Below are positions 1 through 8,122 of a stretch of DNA of 39,025 bases, one piece after another. The position numbers and the translations under genes are program-made. This DNA comes from Prevotella sp. (GTDB lineage: Bacteria > Bacteroidota > Bacteroidia > Bacteroidales > Bacteroidaceae). Under the pieces are notes generated by a model. That model searched no databases. It saw nothing but the letters and a program-made list of their open reading frames with translations, and had not been told where the DNA came from. Location: the NCBI GenBank assembly GCA_003447235.1, contig DLZV01000038.1:1-39025 (forward strand). Direction: 5' to 3'. Numbering within the stretch: the first letter of the stretch is position 1; every line of letters starts with the position of its first letter.

Positions 1-69
1 ATTATTAACAGAGTATTGATTTTATATTCCTCCTATTTTATAAAGCAATCGTTCCACCCACGCGGCCCA

Positions 70-558
70 CTAATCGTTGCCAATGGCTTCCACCTTCGGT
101 GCAGTCACCTTGTCGATCTTGGGAGCAGCCACGGAGGGCTGCGGAGGAGCCGAAGGCGTAGGCACGGTCTGTGAGGGTTGCGAGCCCATCTCCTCCACGG
201 CTTCCACATCCTGGTCCGTCGCTGGCATGGGAGCCAGGGCCTTGCGCTCCTTCTCCCGCTCGGCGCGTTCCTTGGCCTCGCGCTCACGGTCGGCCCGCTG
301 TGCCGAGTCGGCCTTCGCACTCTTCATCACGTCGCGCCAAAGATAGTTGCCAAGCACGTCGAGCGTGTCATAGACCGACTTATTCCGCCCCGTGGCTGCC
401 TCGTCCATCATCTCTGGCGAGACCGGACCACGGTCGTCGTCGTTGAGGAGATAGACAAAGACGCCGCCCAGCAGCAGGATGGCCAGCAAGAAGAGGACGA
501 TGCGCAGAGCCCGGGAGGTCAGACAGCCCCTCAGACCACTTTTATTGGGTTGTGTCAT
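70..558 (-). CDS. Small membrane protein with charged coiled-coil segment, function unknown
   Basis: I do not recognise a named family. The predicted protein is 162 aa: a short basic N-terminus, one hydrophobic segment (about residues 17-38, rich in L/I/V), a segment dense in Lys/Glu/Arg around residues 80-110 that should form a charged helix or coiled coil, and a Pro/Ala/Ser/Thr-rich tail. This fits a single-pass inner-membrane protein with an extended periplasmic or cytoplasmic arm. The ATG at 558 is preferred over the upstream ATG at 609 because a good Bacteroidetes promoter (580-610) lies between them and an A/G-rich ribosome-binding stretch sits just upstream of 558. It is divergent from the TonB receptor gene, and nothing shows a functional link. 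The Pro-rich tail is reminiscent of TonB-like linkers, but no TonB C-terminal domain is present. Confidence 0.7.
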   Translation of the reverse strand: MTQPNKSGLRGCLTSRALRIVLFLLAILLLGGVFVYLLNDDDRGPVSPEMMDEAATGRNKSVYDTLDVLGNYLWRDVMKSAKADSAQRADREREAKERAEREKERKALAPMPATDQDVEAVEEMGSQPSQTVPTPSAPPQPSVAAPKIDKVTAPKVEAIGND

Positions 559-579
559 TGCTTCTTTTTTCTTTTCCTG

Positions 580-610
580 CAAAAGTAAATGAATTTTGAT
601 GAAGCACAAA
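580..610 (-). promoter_or_regulatory. Promoter of the leftward small membrane protein gene
   Basis: Read on the minus strand, TTTG (610-607), a 19-nt spacer and TACTTTTG (587-580) match the Bacteroidetes sigma-70 (sigma-ABfr) consensus TTTG/N19-21/TAnnTTTG. Transcription would start near 574, about 15 nt before the ATG at 558. This supports that start codon. Confidence 0.7.
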
Positions 611-671
611 ATATTTCCACTTGTTTTTCATTTTCTCGGCACAAAGAACGGCCTTTTAAGATGAAAAGTAG

Positions 672-679
672 TAATTTTG
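672..679 (+). promoter_or_regulatory. -7 box just upstream of the TonB receptor gene
   Basis: TAATTTTG matches the TAnnTTTG -7 element. I see no matching TTTG at the expected -33 distance. The start codon at 690 is only about 10 nt downstream of the box, so a transcript from here would have almost no leader. Confidence 0.45.
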
Positions 680-689
680 CAGCCCGATT

Positions 690-2759
690 ATGTACACACC
701 AGTTTACAACAAGCGCCGTGTACTGAAGTTTAAGCAGTTCAACAACCACGGCTATTCCCTCTTTAGCGTCTTGGGCAAAGAGGTGATCATCGGCGTGCTG
801 AGCGTAGCCACGCTCCGCTGTGCCGATGCAGCCGCGCAGACCACGTCCGTCGCCGTCGAACCCGACACGACGTGGCAGCGCACTGTGGAGATGAACGAAG
901 TAAACGTCACAGGCACGAGGGCGCCGCTGACCGTACGTCAGCAAGCGAGAATGGTAACTGTACTGAGTCGCAGCGACATAGCGGCTGCGCCGGTACAAAG
1001 TGTCAACGACCTGTTGAAATACGCCACGGGAGTGGACGTGAGGCAGAAAGGCCCGCTGGGAGCGCTCACCGACGTGAGCATCCGAGGCGGCAACAGCGAG
1101 CAGGTGGCAATCCTGCTCAACGGCATCAACATCTGCGACCCACAGACGGGTCACAACGCGATGGACCTGCCAGTCAGCCTGGGGGAGATAGAGCGCATCG
1201 AGGTGCTCGAAGGACCCGCGGCCCGCGTCTATGGCACATCGTCGCTACTCGGAGCGATCAACATCGTCACGCGGATCGACGCGAAGAGCGGGGCGACAGC
1301 CCATCTCGAGGGCGGCAGCTACGGCTACCTGGCGGCAGGGGCCCACGGCAACATCAGTTTCCAACGCTGGCGCAACCAGCTATCAGCCACCTACCTGCGC
1401 AGCGACGGCTACCAGCGCAGCAAGGCGGGATCGCTCAACAGCGACTACCGCACGGCAAAGGCTTTCTATCAAGGACAATATGACGACCCCAACGTGGCCC
1501 TGCGGTGGCAAGCAGGACTAAGCAGCAAGGACTACGGGTCGAACACTTACTATAGCGCACGCTTCGACGACCAGTTTGAGCACACCCTCAAGACCTTCTT
1601 GTCGCTGAAGGGTGAGAACCGAAGCGGTCTCCTCCATTTCCGTCCGGCCATCTACTGGAACCACCAGGAGGATCGCTTCGAACTGATACGCGGGTCGGAG
1701 GCGAAAGTGCCCTACAACTACCACCGCACGGAGGTCTTCGGACTCAACCTCAACGCCTACTTCGACTGGACGCTGGGGCGCACGGCCTTCGGAGCGGAGA
1801 TGCGCAACGAGGACATCCTCAGCACCAACCTGGGCGACCCGCTCGACAGGAAGCACGCCATCCACGGGACGGAGCGCTTCTACACCAACGGCCTCAACCG
1901 CACCAATCTCCAGCTTTTCCTGGAACACAACATCGCCCTCGGACCGCTCTTCGTCTCGGCAGGACTGACGGCGGCGAAGAACACGCAGGCCGACATGGAC
2001 TGGCGAGTCTATCCCGGCATCGACGTGAGCCTGAGGCTGGACAGCCACTGGCAGGCGTTCGCCAACTTCAACACCTCGCTCAGAATGCCGTCGTTCACGG
2101 AGCTCTACTACTCCGTCGGGGGACATAAGGCGGACCGCCACCTGAAGCCAGAGGAACTGAGCGCCGTCGAGGGCGGACTGCGCTACACCAGCCGCGCCAT
2201 CGAGGCGAAGGCGAGCGTCTTCTACAATCGTCACCGCAACTTGATCGACTGGATCAGCGACGGCGAGACCGACGAGACGGGCGGCACGCTGTGGAAGAGC
2301 GTCAACTTCGGCCACATCAAGGCCCTCGGCGTGCAGGCCTCGCTACAGGCGGACATGAGGCAACTGCTGCCGGGTCAGCACTTCTTCGATCGCTTCTCGC
2401 TGGGCTACACCTGGCTCAACCAGCGCGAAAACCTGCCCGAAGGCATCGTCAGCCAGTATGCGCTGGAGTATCTGAAGAACAAGCTCTCGGCACAGGCCGA
2501 CTTCCGCCTCCTGCCGCAACTGGCTCTCCGCATGGGCTATCGCTTGCAGCACCGCATGGGAAGCTACCTCGACGCCGACAACGTGCGCCACAGCTACGCC
2601 TCCTATGGTGTGCTCGACGCGCGCCTGCAATGGTCCGAAACGAGATGGAACGCTTACGTCGAGGGCAACAACCTGCTGGACAAGGAGTATCGCGACTATG
2701 GCAATGTGGCACAGCCGGGCGTCTGGGTGGTGGCTGGAGTCGCCGTCAAGATCTTTTAG
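690..2759 (+). CDS. TonB-dependent outer-membrane receptor (BtuB-like)
   Basis: A TonB-dependent beta-barrel transporter of 689 aa. After the N-terminus there is a plug domain (about residues 70-190) with the typical run VSIRGGNSEQVAILLNGI and, further on, IERIEVLEGPAARVYG followed by GAINIVTR. The remainder is a long alternating-pattern barrel ending in a terminal aromatic strand (final residue Phe). Size and plug resemble the BtuB/siderophore class rather than SusC; there is no carboxypeptidase-regulatory N-terminal extension. The first ~45 residues precede a hydrophobic stretch and look like an extended signal peptide (YSLFSVLGKEVIIGVLSV), a form I recall from Bacteroides receptors of this class. 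No SusD partner or cobalamin riboswitch is seen, so the substrate is open. The gene is monocistronic, with a terminator at 2823-2866. Confidence 0.9.
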   Translation: MYTPVYNKRRVLKFKQFNNHGYSLFSVLGKEVIIGVLSVATLRCADAAAQTTSVAVEPDTTWQRTVEMNEVNVTGTRAPLTVRQQARMVTVLSRSDIAAAPVQSVNDLLKYATGVDVRQKGPLGALTDVSIRGGNSEQVAILLNGINICDPQTGHNAMDLPVSLGEIERIEVLEGPAARVYGTSSLLGAINIVTRIDAKSGATAHLEGGSYGYLAAGAHGNISFQRWRNQLSATYLRSDGYQRSKAGSLNSDYRTAKAFYQGQYDDPNVALRWQAGLSSKDYGSNTYYSARFDDQFEHTLKTFLSLKGENRSGLLHFRPAIYWNHQEDRFELIRGSEAKVPYNYHRTEVFGLNLNAYFDWTLGRTAFGAEMRNEDILSTNLGDPLDRKHAIHGTERFYTNGLNRTNLQLFLEHNIALGPLFVSAGLTAAKNTQADMDWRVYPGIDVSLRLDSHWQAFANFNTSLRMPSFTELYYSVGGHKADRHLKPEELSAVEGGLRYTSRAIEAKASVFYNRHRNLIDWISDGETDETGGTLWKSVNFGHIKALGVQASLQADMRQLLPGQHFFDRFSLGYTWLNQRENLPEGIVSQYALEYLKNKLSAQADFRLLPQLALRMGYRLQHRMGSYLDADNVRHSYASYGVLDARLQWSETRWNAYVEGNNLLDKEYRDYGNVAQPGVWVVAGVAVKIF

Positions 2760-2822
2760 CGCGGTGAAGCACCATCGTGATGTAAAATATACAATTATTA
2801 GGTAAAAAGCAAAAGGATGACC

Positions 2823-2866
2823 AGGCGGGAACCGGGGAGCTTCTTCCCTTCCCGCCTTTTTCTTTG
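2823..2866 (+). terminator. Intrinsic terminator after the TonB receptor gene
   Basis: A perfect 9-bp inverted repeat, AGGCGGGAA at 2823-2831 and TTCCCGCCT at 2849-2857, is followed by a T-rich run. It lies about 60 nt after the receptor stop codon. Confidence 0.85.
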
Positions 2867-3600
2867 CTTCTCTTCACATTATATTTCTTTGTATCTCTTT
2901 GAAAAACACACCTCTACATCTTTTCCCTTCTTACGCCGAGAGTCCAATCTCCGTTGTCACGTTGTCACATTGTCACGTTGTCACGTTTTCATTTTCCATT
3001 GCGTTCTTACATTATAACTTTTAACGTTTAACGTTTTTGTTTTCGCATGGTAGAAAAAATAGGAGGGAAAAAGGCAGGAACATAGGGTTTGCAAAATGTT
3101 AAACGTTAAACGTTAAACGTTAAGATGTAACAAGGCTGACACCTCCCCCCCCCTCATCATCTGGCAAATACCGAAAATCAAAAACGTGACAATGTAACAA
3201 TGTAACAACGTCCTAAAGCAAAATAGAAAACGTTAAATGTTAAGATGTAAGTTCGGCGAATCGCTCACCCCACCTGCGCGTCCAGCTGATTTCCCATCAG
3301 CCTGAGCCAAGAGACCCCGAAAAGGAGTCATATCTTACCACCGGCCGTGTACATAAGTTACCTCCAAGCGCGGACATAAGCAACCCTCGGCAAGGCCTCG
3401 AATGGTGCTATAGGCTAAATGCAAGAGGAGGGCAAAAGGGAAAGAAAAGAGAGAAGGAAAAAGAACAAAGGGACAAGGAAAGGCAAACAAGTAGAAAACG
3501 TGGCAAAAGAAAAATAGCAAGGAGAAATAAGACTGAAACTAATGATACTAAACTTTTTTCACACATTACCCCCCCCGAATGCAATTTTTCCATAGATTTA
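2867..3600. other. Gene-free stretch with repeats and homopolymer tracts
   Basis: No convincing gene lies between the receptor terminator and the promoter at 3601. Open frames here are low-complexity and on the wrong side of the repeats. The stretch holds nested inverted tandem repeats (2953-3251), a C9 tract (3145-3153), a C8 tract (3569-3576) and a small hairpin with CTGAT/ATCAG arms near 3286-3300. Confidence 0.6.
2953..3251. repeat. Nested inverted arrays of 7- and 8-bp tandem repeats
   Basis: From left to right: arm A (2953-2984) is four 8-mers of the type GTTGTCAC/ATTGTCAC. Arm B (3021-3036) reads TTAACGTTTAACGTTT. Arm B' (3096-3123) is four ACGTTAA-type 7-mers. Arm A' (3186-3209) is three 8-mers of the type GTGACAAT/GTAACAAT. 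A second degenerate B' copy lies at 3228-3251, and both B' copies end in a GATGTAA tail. A' is the near reverse complement of A and B' of B, so the whole could fold into a two-tier cruciform or hairpin. Function is unknown. Confidence 0.8.
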
Positions 3601-3632
3601 TTTGCACAATTGCTCGAGAAAACGTAAATTTG
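3601..3632 (+). promoter_or_regulatory. Promoter of the caspase/transglutaminase operon
   Basis: TTTG (3601-3604), a 20-nt spacer and TAAATTTG (3625-3632) are an exact match to the Bacteroidetes promoter consensus. The predicted start near 3638 gives a leader of about 100 nt before the ATG at 3738. A C8 tract lies about 25 nt upstream of the -33 element. Confidence 0.8.
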
Positions 3633-3737
3633 CAGCATAGAGTTTGTGCAACACGCTTTGATTCCTGAGACAATCAGATTCGATGCAACCTAAGATTGGA
3701 AATAACTACGGATTATTAACATTAAAAGAATAGAATT

Positions 3738-4406
3738 ATGAAGAAGATTTTGATATGTGCGATAGCCTTGTTTTGCCTGACGACAAGTACCACGGCACAG
3801 ACCGCTAAAGAGGTGCAAAAGCAGAGGAAGGAAATCTATAAGATGTCCAAGGAGGAACTGAACCAGAAGGCTACCAAGGACGCCCGCAAGGCGGCCAAGG
3901 AATATAAGAAGGAGGGCTGGAAAGCGGCTCCCGGCGCACTGCCCCTGGAGAAGCAGCTGGACCGTCTCTATCTGATGAGGATGGAGGTAGACGCGGATAT
4001 GTATCCAAAATATCTGACGGGCGAAGCCATGAGCATCGCCGAAAGCTATGATGCGGCCAAGATACAGGCCATGGAACTGGCAAGGCTGAACCTCGCAGGA
4101 CAGTTGCAGTCGGAAGTGACGGCCCTGGTGGAAAACTCCGTGGGCAACCAGCAGATGTCGCACGAGGAGGCTGCCTCGATCACGCAGACCATCATGGAGT
4201 CGAAGGCTCTCTTCTCGCAGAACTTAGGCCGCGTGGTGCCCGTGCTGGAGTGCTACCGCGAGAAGGACAACAAGAACAAGGAGGTGCGCGTGGTGATCAG
4301 CTACAACACCGAGATGGCCACCGAGATGGCCAAGCGGCTGATACGCCAGGAACTGGAGAAGAAGGGCGAGCAACTCAGAAGCAAGTTTGACCAGATTCAA
4401 AAATGA
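3738..4406 (+). CDS. Exported LPP20-like envelope protein (first gene of operon)
   Basis: A 222-aa exported protein. Residues 1-20 are a signal peptide cleaved before Gln (STTA|Q); there is no lipobox Cys. A Lys/Glu-rich helical region (about 22-75) follows. Then comes a segment resembling the LPP20/FlgP-type fold (about residues 95-205), with AMELARLNLAGQLQSEVTAL followed by a stretch on accumulating oxyanion-type small residues and a final strand (EVRVVISYNTEMA). LPP20-family proteins sit in the periplasm or outer membrane and often accompany CsgG-like or DUF4384 proteins. It is the first gene behind the promoter at 3601 and overlaps the next gene by 4 nt (ATGA), which indicates translational coupling. 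The family call rests on pattern only. A related protein is encoded at 19177-20097. Confidence 0.75.
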   Translation: MKKILICAIALFCLTTSTTAQTAKEVQKQRKEIYKMSKEELNQKATKDARKAAKEYKKEGWKAAPGALPLEKQLDRLYLMRMEVDADMYPKYLTGEAMSIAESYDAAKIQAMELARLNLAGQLQSEVTALVENSVGNQQMSHEEAASITQTIMESKALFSQNLGRVVPVLECYREKDNKNKEVRVVISYNTEMATEMAKRLIRQELEKKGEQLRSKFDQIQK

Positions 4407-5275
4407 TCTACAGGATACTATCCATACTGATCTGTGGGGTGTTCTCCATCGGATGCCTGGCTCAAAGGGTGAAGACGGTGGGTGGAGAATACACCTACGT
4501 GGCGCCCAAGAACATGTCGCCGGAAGAGGCTGAGCGCGTCGCCTTTGAGCGTCTGAAGACAAAGCTCATCGCAGAGGAGTTTGGCACGGTCGTCTCGCAG
4601 ACCAACCTGACCAAGGTGGAAAACCAAAACGGCCAGTCGAACATCGACTTCTCCTCCTACGGTGGCAGCGAGGTGAAGGGCGAATGGATAGAGACGGTCA
4701 AGGGCCCACACTTCGAAAACGGATTTGTCGATGGACTGGTGGTGGTGAAGGTGTCGGCCAGAGGCAAGATCCGCGAGATCGTCTCCTCCAAGGTGGAGTT
4801 TGACTCGCGCATCCTGCGCAACGGCACGGAAGACCGCTACGAGGCCGACCGATTTCGCGAGGGCGACGATCTCTACATCTCCTTCGCTGCCCCCGTGGAC
4901 GGCTATGTGGCGGCCTATCTGATCGACAACGAGAACACGGCCTACTGCCTACTGCCCTACAAGGGGCAGAAGGAGGGCAACGTGCGCGTGGAGGCCGGCA
5001 AGCGCTACGTCTTCGGATCGGTGGGCTGCGCAGCGCCGGAGGAGAAACCGATCGTGGACGAATACTTCATGACCTGCTCGCAGCAGCAGGAGGTCAACCA
5101 GCTCTATGTGGTCTTCTCGCCCAACGCCTTCTACAAGAAGGTGGACTGCGAGATCGACAAGGGGCTGCCACGGATGCTATCAGCAGAGGCATTCCAGGAA
5201 TGGCTCTCGGCCTGCAGGATGAAGGATCCACAGATGAACGTCAGCAGAAAGATCCTCACCGTGACGAAGAAATAG
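4403..5275 (+). CDS. Exported DUF4384-domain protein
   Basis: A 290-aa exported protein. The N-terminal hydrophobic signal ends GCLA|Q; the Cys two residues earlier gives only a poor lipobox. The first part (about 30-125) has an LPP20/CsgG-accessory-like look (SPEEAERVAFERLKTKLIAE). The second part (about 150-265) matches DUF4384: RFREGDDLYISFAAPVDGYV, then AYLIDNENTAYCLLPY and a C-terminal strand region. DUF4384 domains are commonly found fused to or beside caspase-fold peptidases and CsgG-type proteins, which fits this operon. Its start overlaps the stop of the LPP20-like gene by 4 nt. Biochemical role unknown. Confidence 0.8.
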   Translation: MIYRILSILICGVFSIGCLAQRVKTVGGEYTYVAPKNMSPEEAERVAFERLKTKLIAEEFGTVVSQTNLTKVENQNGQSNIDFSSYGGSEVKGEWIETVKGPHFENGFVDGLVVVKVSARGKIREIVSSKVEFDSRILRNGTEDRYEADRFREGDDLYISFAAPVDGYVAAYLIDNENTAYCLLPYKGQKEGNVRVEAGKRYVFGSVGCAAPEEKPIVDEYFMTCSQQQEVNQLYVVFSPNAFYKKVDCEIDKGLPRMLSAEAFQEWLSACRMKDPQMNVSRKILTVTKK

Positions 5276-5379
5276 GCTCGTCGCGCGAAAGTCCCTCTGA
5301 TCCAAGAGACCAAGGCTATCGGGTAAGAAAGGGCCGCACGGTAGTAAAAAATGCCCAGTCAAAACATAAGGACCAGACG

Positions 5380-6843
5380 ATGAAAAGATACTATATCCTA
5401 TTATTGGGCTTGTGCATGATGAGCAGCATCCAGGCACAGGACAACGACCCGCGCAAGGCTTTCGACCGATTCGCGCAGCGGTCGAAGCAGAAGTTTGACG
5501 ACTTCCGCAGCAGAGCCAACGAGCAGTATGCCGAGGCCATGAAGCGGGCGTGGGAACGATTCAACGCCCAGCCCGCCGTGCCACGGCCCAAGGACGAGAC
5601 CGTCCCGCCCGTCGTCCTGCCCGAGGAGGACCGCGACAAACCGATAGAGACGCGGCCCGTGCCCATCAAGGATGTGGTGACGCCGCCCGCGCCTGCTCCT
5701 CAACCCGAACCCATCTCCCCTGTCGAGGAGCGTCCGCAGCCGAAGGATCAGACCGTAGGCTTCGTCTATTGCGGGACGAAACTCGAAGTGCGCATGAACG
5801 CCAGCTCGCGGCCCAGACTCTCCTCCTGCGACAACGACGCGCTGGCAGCAGCATGGAGCCGACTGGCCAAGGACGACGCGCTCAACAACACGCTGCGCGA
5901 CTGCCTCGACCTGCGCCAGGAACTGCAACTCTGCGACTGGGCCTACCTCAACATGATCCACGCCCTGGCTCAAAAGGCCTTCGGGGAGAGCAACGAGGCC
6001 ACGCTGCTGACGGCCTACCTCTACTGTCAGAGTGGCTACCAGATGCGACTGGCGCGCAACAGCGAACGCGTCGTGCTGCTCTTCGCCAGCAACCACGCCA
6101 TCTACAACAGCGGCTACTACCGACTGGAGAACACCAACTTCTATCCCTTCGGGGGCGAAGAGCCGCTGCTGGAGATCTGCGACGCGAAGTTTCCGAAGGA
6201 GCAGCCCATGTCGCTCCTCATCCCACGCGCACAGCAGTTGGCACAGCAACCTTCCACGCCGAGGACGCTGACGTCGAAACGCTACGCCGACATCAGCGTG
6301 ACGACGAGCGTGAACAAGAACATGATAGACTTCTACGACAGCTACCCGACCTCGGAGGTCAACGACAACTTCATGACGCGCTGGGCAATGTATGGCAACA
6401 CGCCACTCGACGACCGGGTGAAGGCAGAGCTCTACCCCGCCCTGCGGGCCAAGATAGCGGGAGGCGGAGAGCTGGAGGCGGCCAACAAACTGCTCAACTG
6501 GGTGCAGACGGCCTTCGAGTATGAATATGACGAGGTGGTGTGGGGCCACGACCGGGCGTTCTTCGCCGAGGAGACGCTCTACTATCCCTACTGCGACTGC
6601 GAGGACCGCGCCATCCTCTACACCAGGCTCGTGCGCGACCTGCTGGGCCTGAAGACCATACTGGTCTATTACCCGGGCCACCTGGCCTGCGCCGTCGGCT
6701 TCGAAGGCCAAGTGGCGGGCGACTACATCCTCCTCGACGGGAAACGATTCGTCGTCACCGACCCGACCTATATCGGGGCCAGTGTGGGAATGACCATGCC
6801 GGGAATGGACAACAGTCAGGCAAGCGTCATCCTCCTGAAATAG
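5380..6843 (+). CDS. Exported transglutaminase-fold enzyme, short paralogue
   Basis: A 487-aa exported protein. The signal peptide ends SIQA|Q. Next is a helical module (about 25-70) containing FDRFAQRSKQKFDDFR and KRAWERFNAQP, then a Pro-rich linker (75-125). The long domain that follows ends in a transglutaminase-like core. Candidate catalytic residues are Cys405 (YPYCDCEDRA), His434 (YPGHLACAV) and Asp461 (VTDPTYIGA). The family cleaves or forms isopeptide or peptide bonds through a Cys-His-Asp triad. The ATG at 5380 is preferred over the far upstream in-frame ATG at 5200, which lies inside the preceding gene; it has an AAGGA 7 nt upstream and begins a clear signal peptide. It is closely similar over most of its length to the protein at 8119-9987. 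Confidence 0.85.
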   Translation: MKRYYILLLGLCMMSSIQAQDNDPRKAFDRFAQRSKQKFDDFRSRANEQYAEAMKRAWERFNAQPAVPRPKDETVPPVVLPEEDRDKPIETRPVPIKDVVTPPAPAPQPEPISPVEERPQPKDQTVGFVYCGTKLEVRMNASSRPRLSSCDNDALAAAWSRLAKDDALNNTLRDCLDLRQELQLCDWAYLNMIHALAQKAFGESNEATLLTAYLYCQSGYQMRLARNSERVVLLFASNHAIYNSGYYRLENTNFYPFGGEEPLLEICDAKFPKEQPMSLLIPRAQQLAQQPSTPRTLTSKRYADISVTTSVNKNMIDFYDSYPTSEVNDNFMTRWAMYGNTPLDDRVKAELYPALRAKIAGGGELEAANKLLNWVQTAFEYEYDEVVWGHDRAFFAEETLYYPYCDCEDRAILYTRLVRDLLGLKTILVYYPGHLACAVGFEGQVAGDYILLDGKRFVVTDPTYIGASVGMTMPGMDNSQASVILLK

Positions 6844-6910
6844 TCCTCCAGTGAAAATAAAAAGCTGAAAAAGGCGATAGGCCAAGCCAAAAAGCCGCAG
6901 CAACGGATCA

Positions 6911-8122
6911 ATGAAAGAAAAAGAAACAAACCAAACAACGACAGGGAAACCGAAGCGCAGGGCCAGGTGGCGCCATCACGTGGTGGTGACGCTGCTCGCC
7001 GTGATTATCATGACCCTGTTTGCCATCATCACCATCAAGGTGGACTACCTGGCTCCCGTCAAGCGGGCACTCGCCGGATTCTCCTTCACGGACGTCTATT
7101 ACCAGATAGAGACGGAGGGCAGCGATCCCGACACCTGCCGCTACATCACCATCGTAGATCTGACGAGAGTGACGGAACGGGGACAAATCGCCAAGGTGCT
7201 GAGAGACATCGAGGCCGCCCACCCGAAGGTGATCGGCATGGACTGCGTCTTCGAGGGAGAGGGCGAGGACATGGAGGGCAACAACGCCATCGTGGAGGTG
7301 GCGGAGCAATACAAGAACATCGTCTTTGCGAAGAAACTGCAGGACTGGAAGGGCGACAGCGTCGGCTACACCAAGGCCACGAGGTCTTTCTTCGCCGACT
7401 TTGTCGATATCACGGAGGGCACGGTCAACATGCCGCGCCTGCTCTACGACAATATGAAGCGGAAATACCCCCTGGCAGAGCGCTACAAAGGGAAACAATT
7501 CCCCTCCTTCATCGCCCAAATCTCCAACCGCTATGCGGACCGCGACCTCGTGAAAGGGCGCACCGACGACATCAACATCAACTTCTCGCCCACGGCCTTC
7601 CGGGTGCTGCAGCCCAAGGAAGTGAAGGCTCATCCAGAGCTCATCGAGGGCCAGATCGTCCTCTTCGGGTCGGTCTATGAGGAGGTAGATATGCACTGGA
7701 CGCCCGTGGGCAAGATAGCGGGTGTGGAACTGCTGGCCTACAGCATCCAGAGTCTCGTGGAGCAGAAGGAGATCCACAAGGTCTCGGGAGCCGCGTTCTG
7801 GATCATCTCCCTGCTCATCGTCCTACTCATCGAAGTGATGCAATCGCGCTACCTCGACAAGACAAAACACTCGCCCAACGAGTTTGTGCGCTACGTGGCG
7901 AGTTCGCCCTATGTGATGAACATCCTCACCTACCTCTTCACGACGGTGTTTATCGGAGCGAGCTTCGTCGTCTTCAGCAAGTATCACGTCAGTTTCAACC
8001 TGGCCTGGGCCTTGTCCACGATCGCTTTCCTGGGTCTGTCGCGCAATATGTACAATTCCCTGAGAGACTACTTCCAGTCGATCAAGGACAAGCATAAACA
8101 GTCAAAAAACATCAGTCTATGA
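6911..8122 (+). CDS. CHASE2-domain membrane sensor lacking an output domain
   Basis: A 403-aa membrane protein. TM1 is at about residues 23-43. A large extracytoplasmic domain (45-290) has CHASE2 features: an early YITIVDLTRVTERGQIAKVL, then HPKVIGMDCVF, a middle INFSP, and LIEGQIVLFGSVYEEVDMHWTP followed by GKIAGVELLAYSIQSL. Three TM helices follow near 293-312, 336-357 and 365-380, with a short basic tail. CHASE2 is an extracellular sensor usually joined to a kinase, cyclase or GGDEF domain; none is present, so signalling must pass to partner proteins, or the domain has a structural role. The 3' end overlaps the next gene by 4 nt. Positive residues flank the TMs as expected for an N-in, C-in topology. 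Confidence 0.85.
   Translation: MKEKETNQTTTGKPKRRARWRHHVVVTLLAVIIMTLFAIITIKVDYLAPVKRALAGFSFTDVYYQIETEGSDPDTCRYITIVDLTRVTERGQIAKVLRDIEAAHPKVIGMDCVFEGEGEDMEGNNAIVEVAEQYKNIVFAKKLQDWKGDSVGYTKATRSFFADFVDITEGTVNMPRLLYDNMKRKYPLAERYKGKQFPSFIAQISNRYADRDLVKGRTDDININFSPTAFRVLQPKEVKAHPELIEGQIVLFGSVYEEVDMHWTPVGKIAGVELLAYSIQSLVEQKEIHKVSGAAFWIISLLIVLLIEVMQSRYLDKTKHSPNEFVRYVASSPYVMNILTYLFTTVFIGASFVVFSKYHVSFNLAWALSTIAFLGLSRNMYNSLRDYFQSIKDKHKQSKNISL

Noticed and set aside
610..690. Cobalamin riboswitch before the BtuB-like receptor
   Set aside because: Only ~80 nt are free between divergent genes, with no B12-box-like sequence; the -7 box is about 10 nt from the ATG.
3335..3638. Two short minus-strand frames in the upstream gap
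   Set aside because: They are strings of Phe/Leu/Ser from AG-rich DNA on the other strand and overlap the promoter region.
5200..5379. Upstream extension of the first transglutaminase gene
   Set aside because: The extra 60 codons overlap the DUF4384 gene and lack a signal peptide; the ATG at 5380 has an AAGGA and starts a signal peptide.
5401..6903. 500-codon open frame on the minus strand
   Set aside because: Antisense shadow of the 5380-6843 transglutaminase-like gene, low-complexity (Val/Arg/Leu-rich), with no signal peptide, promoter or family resemblance.
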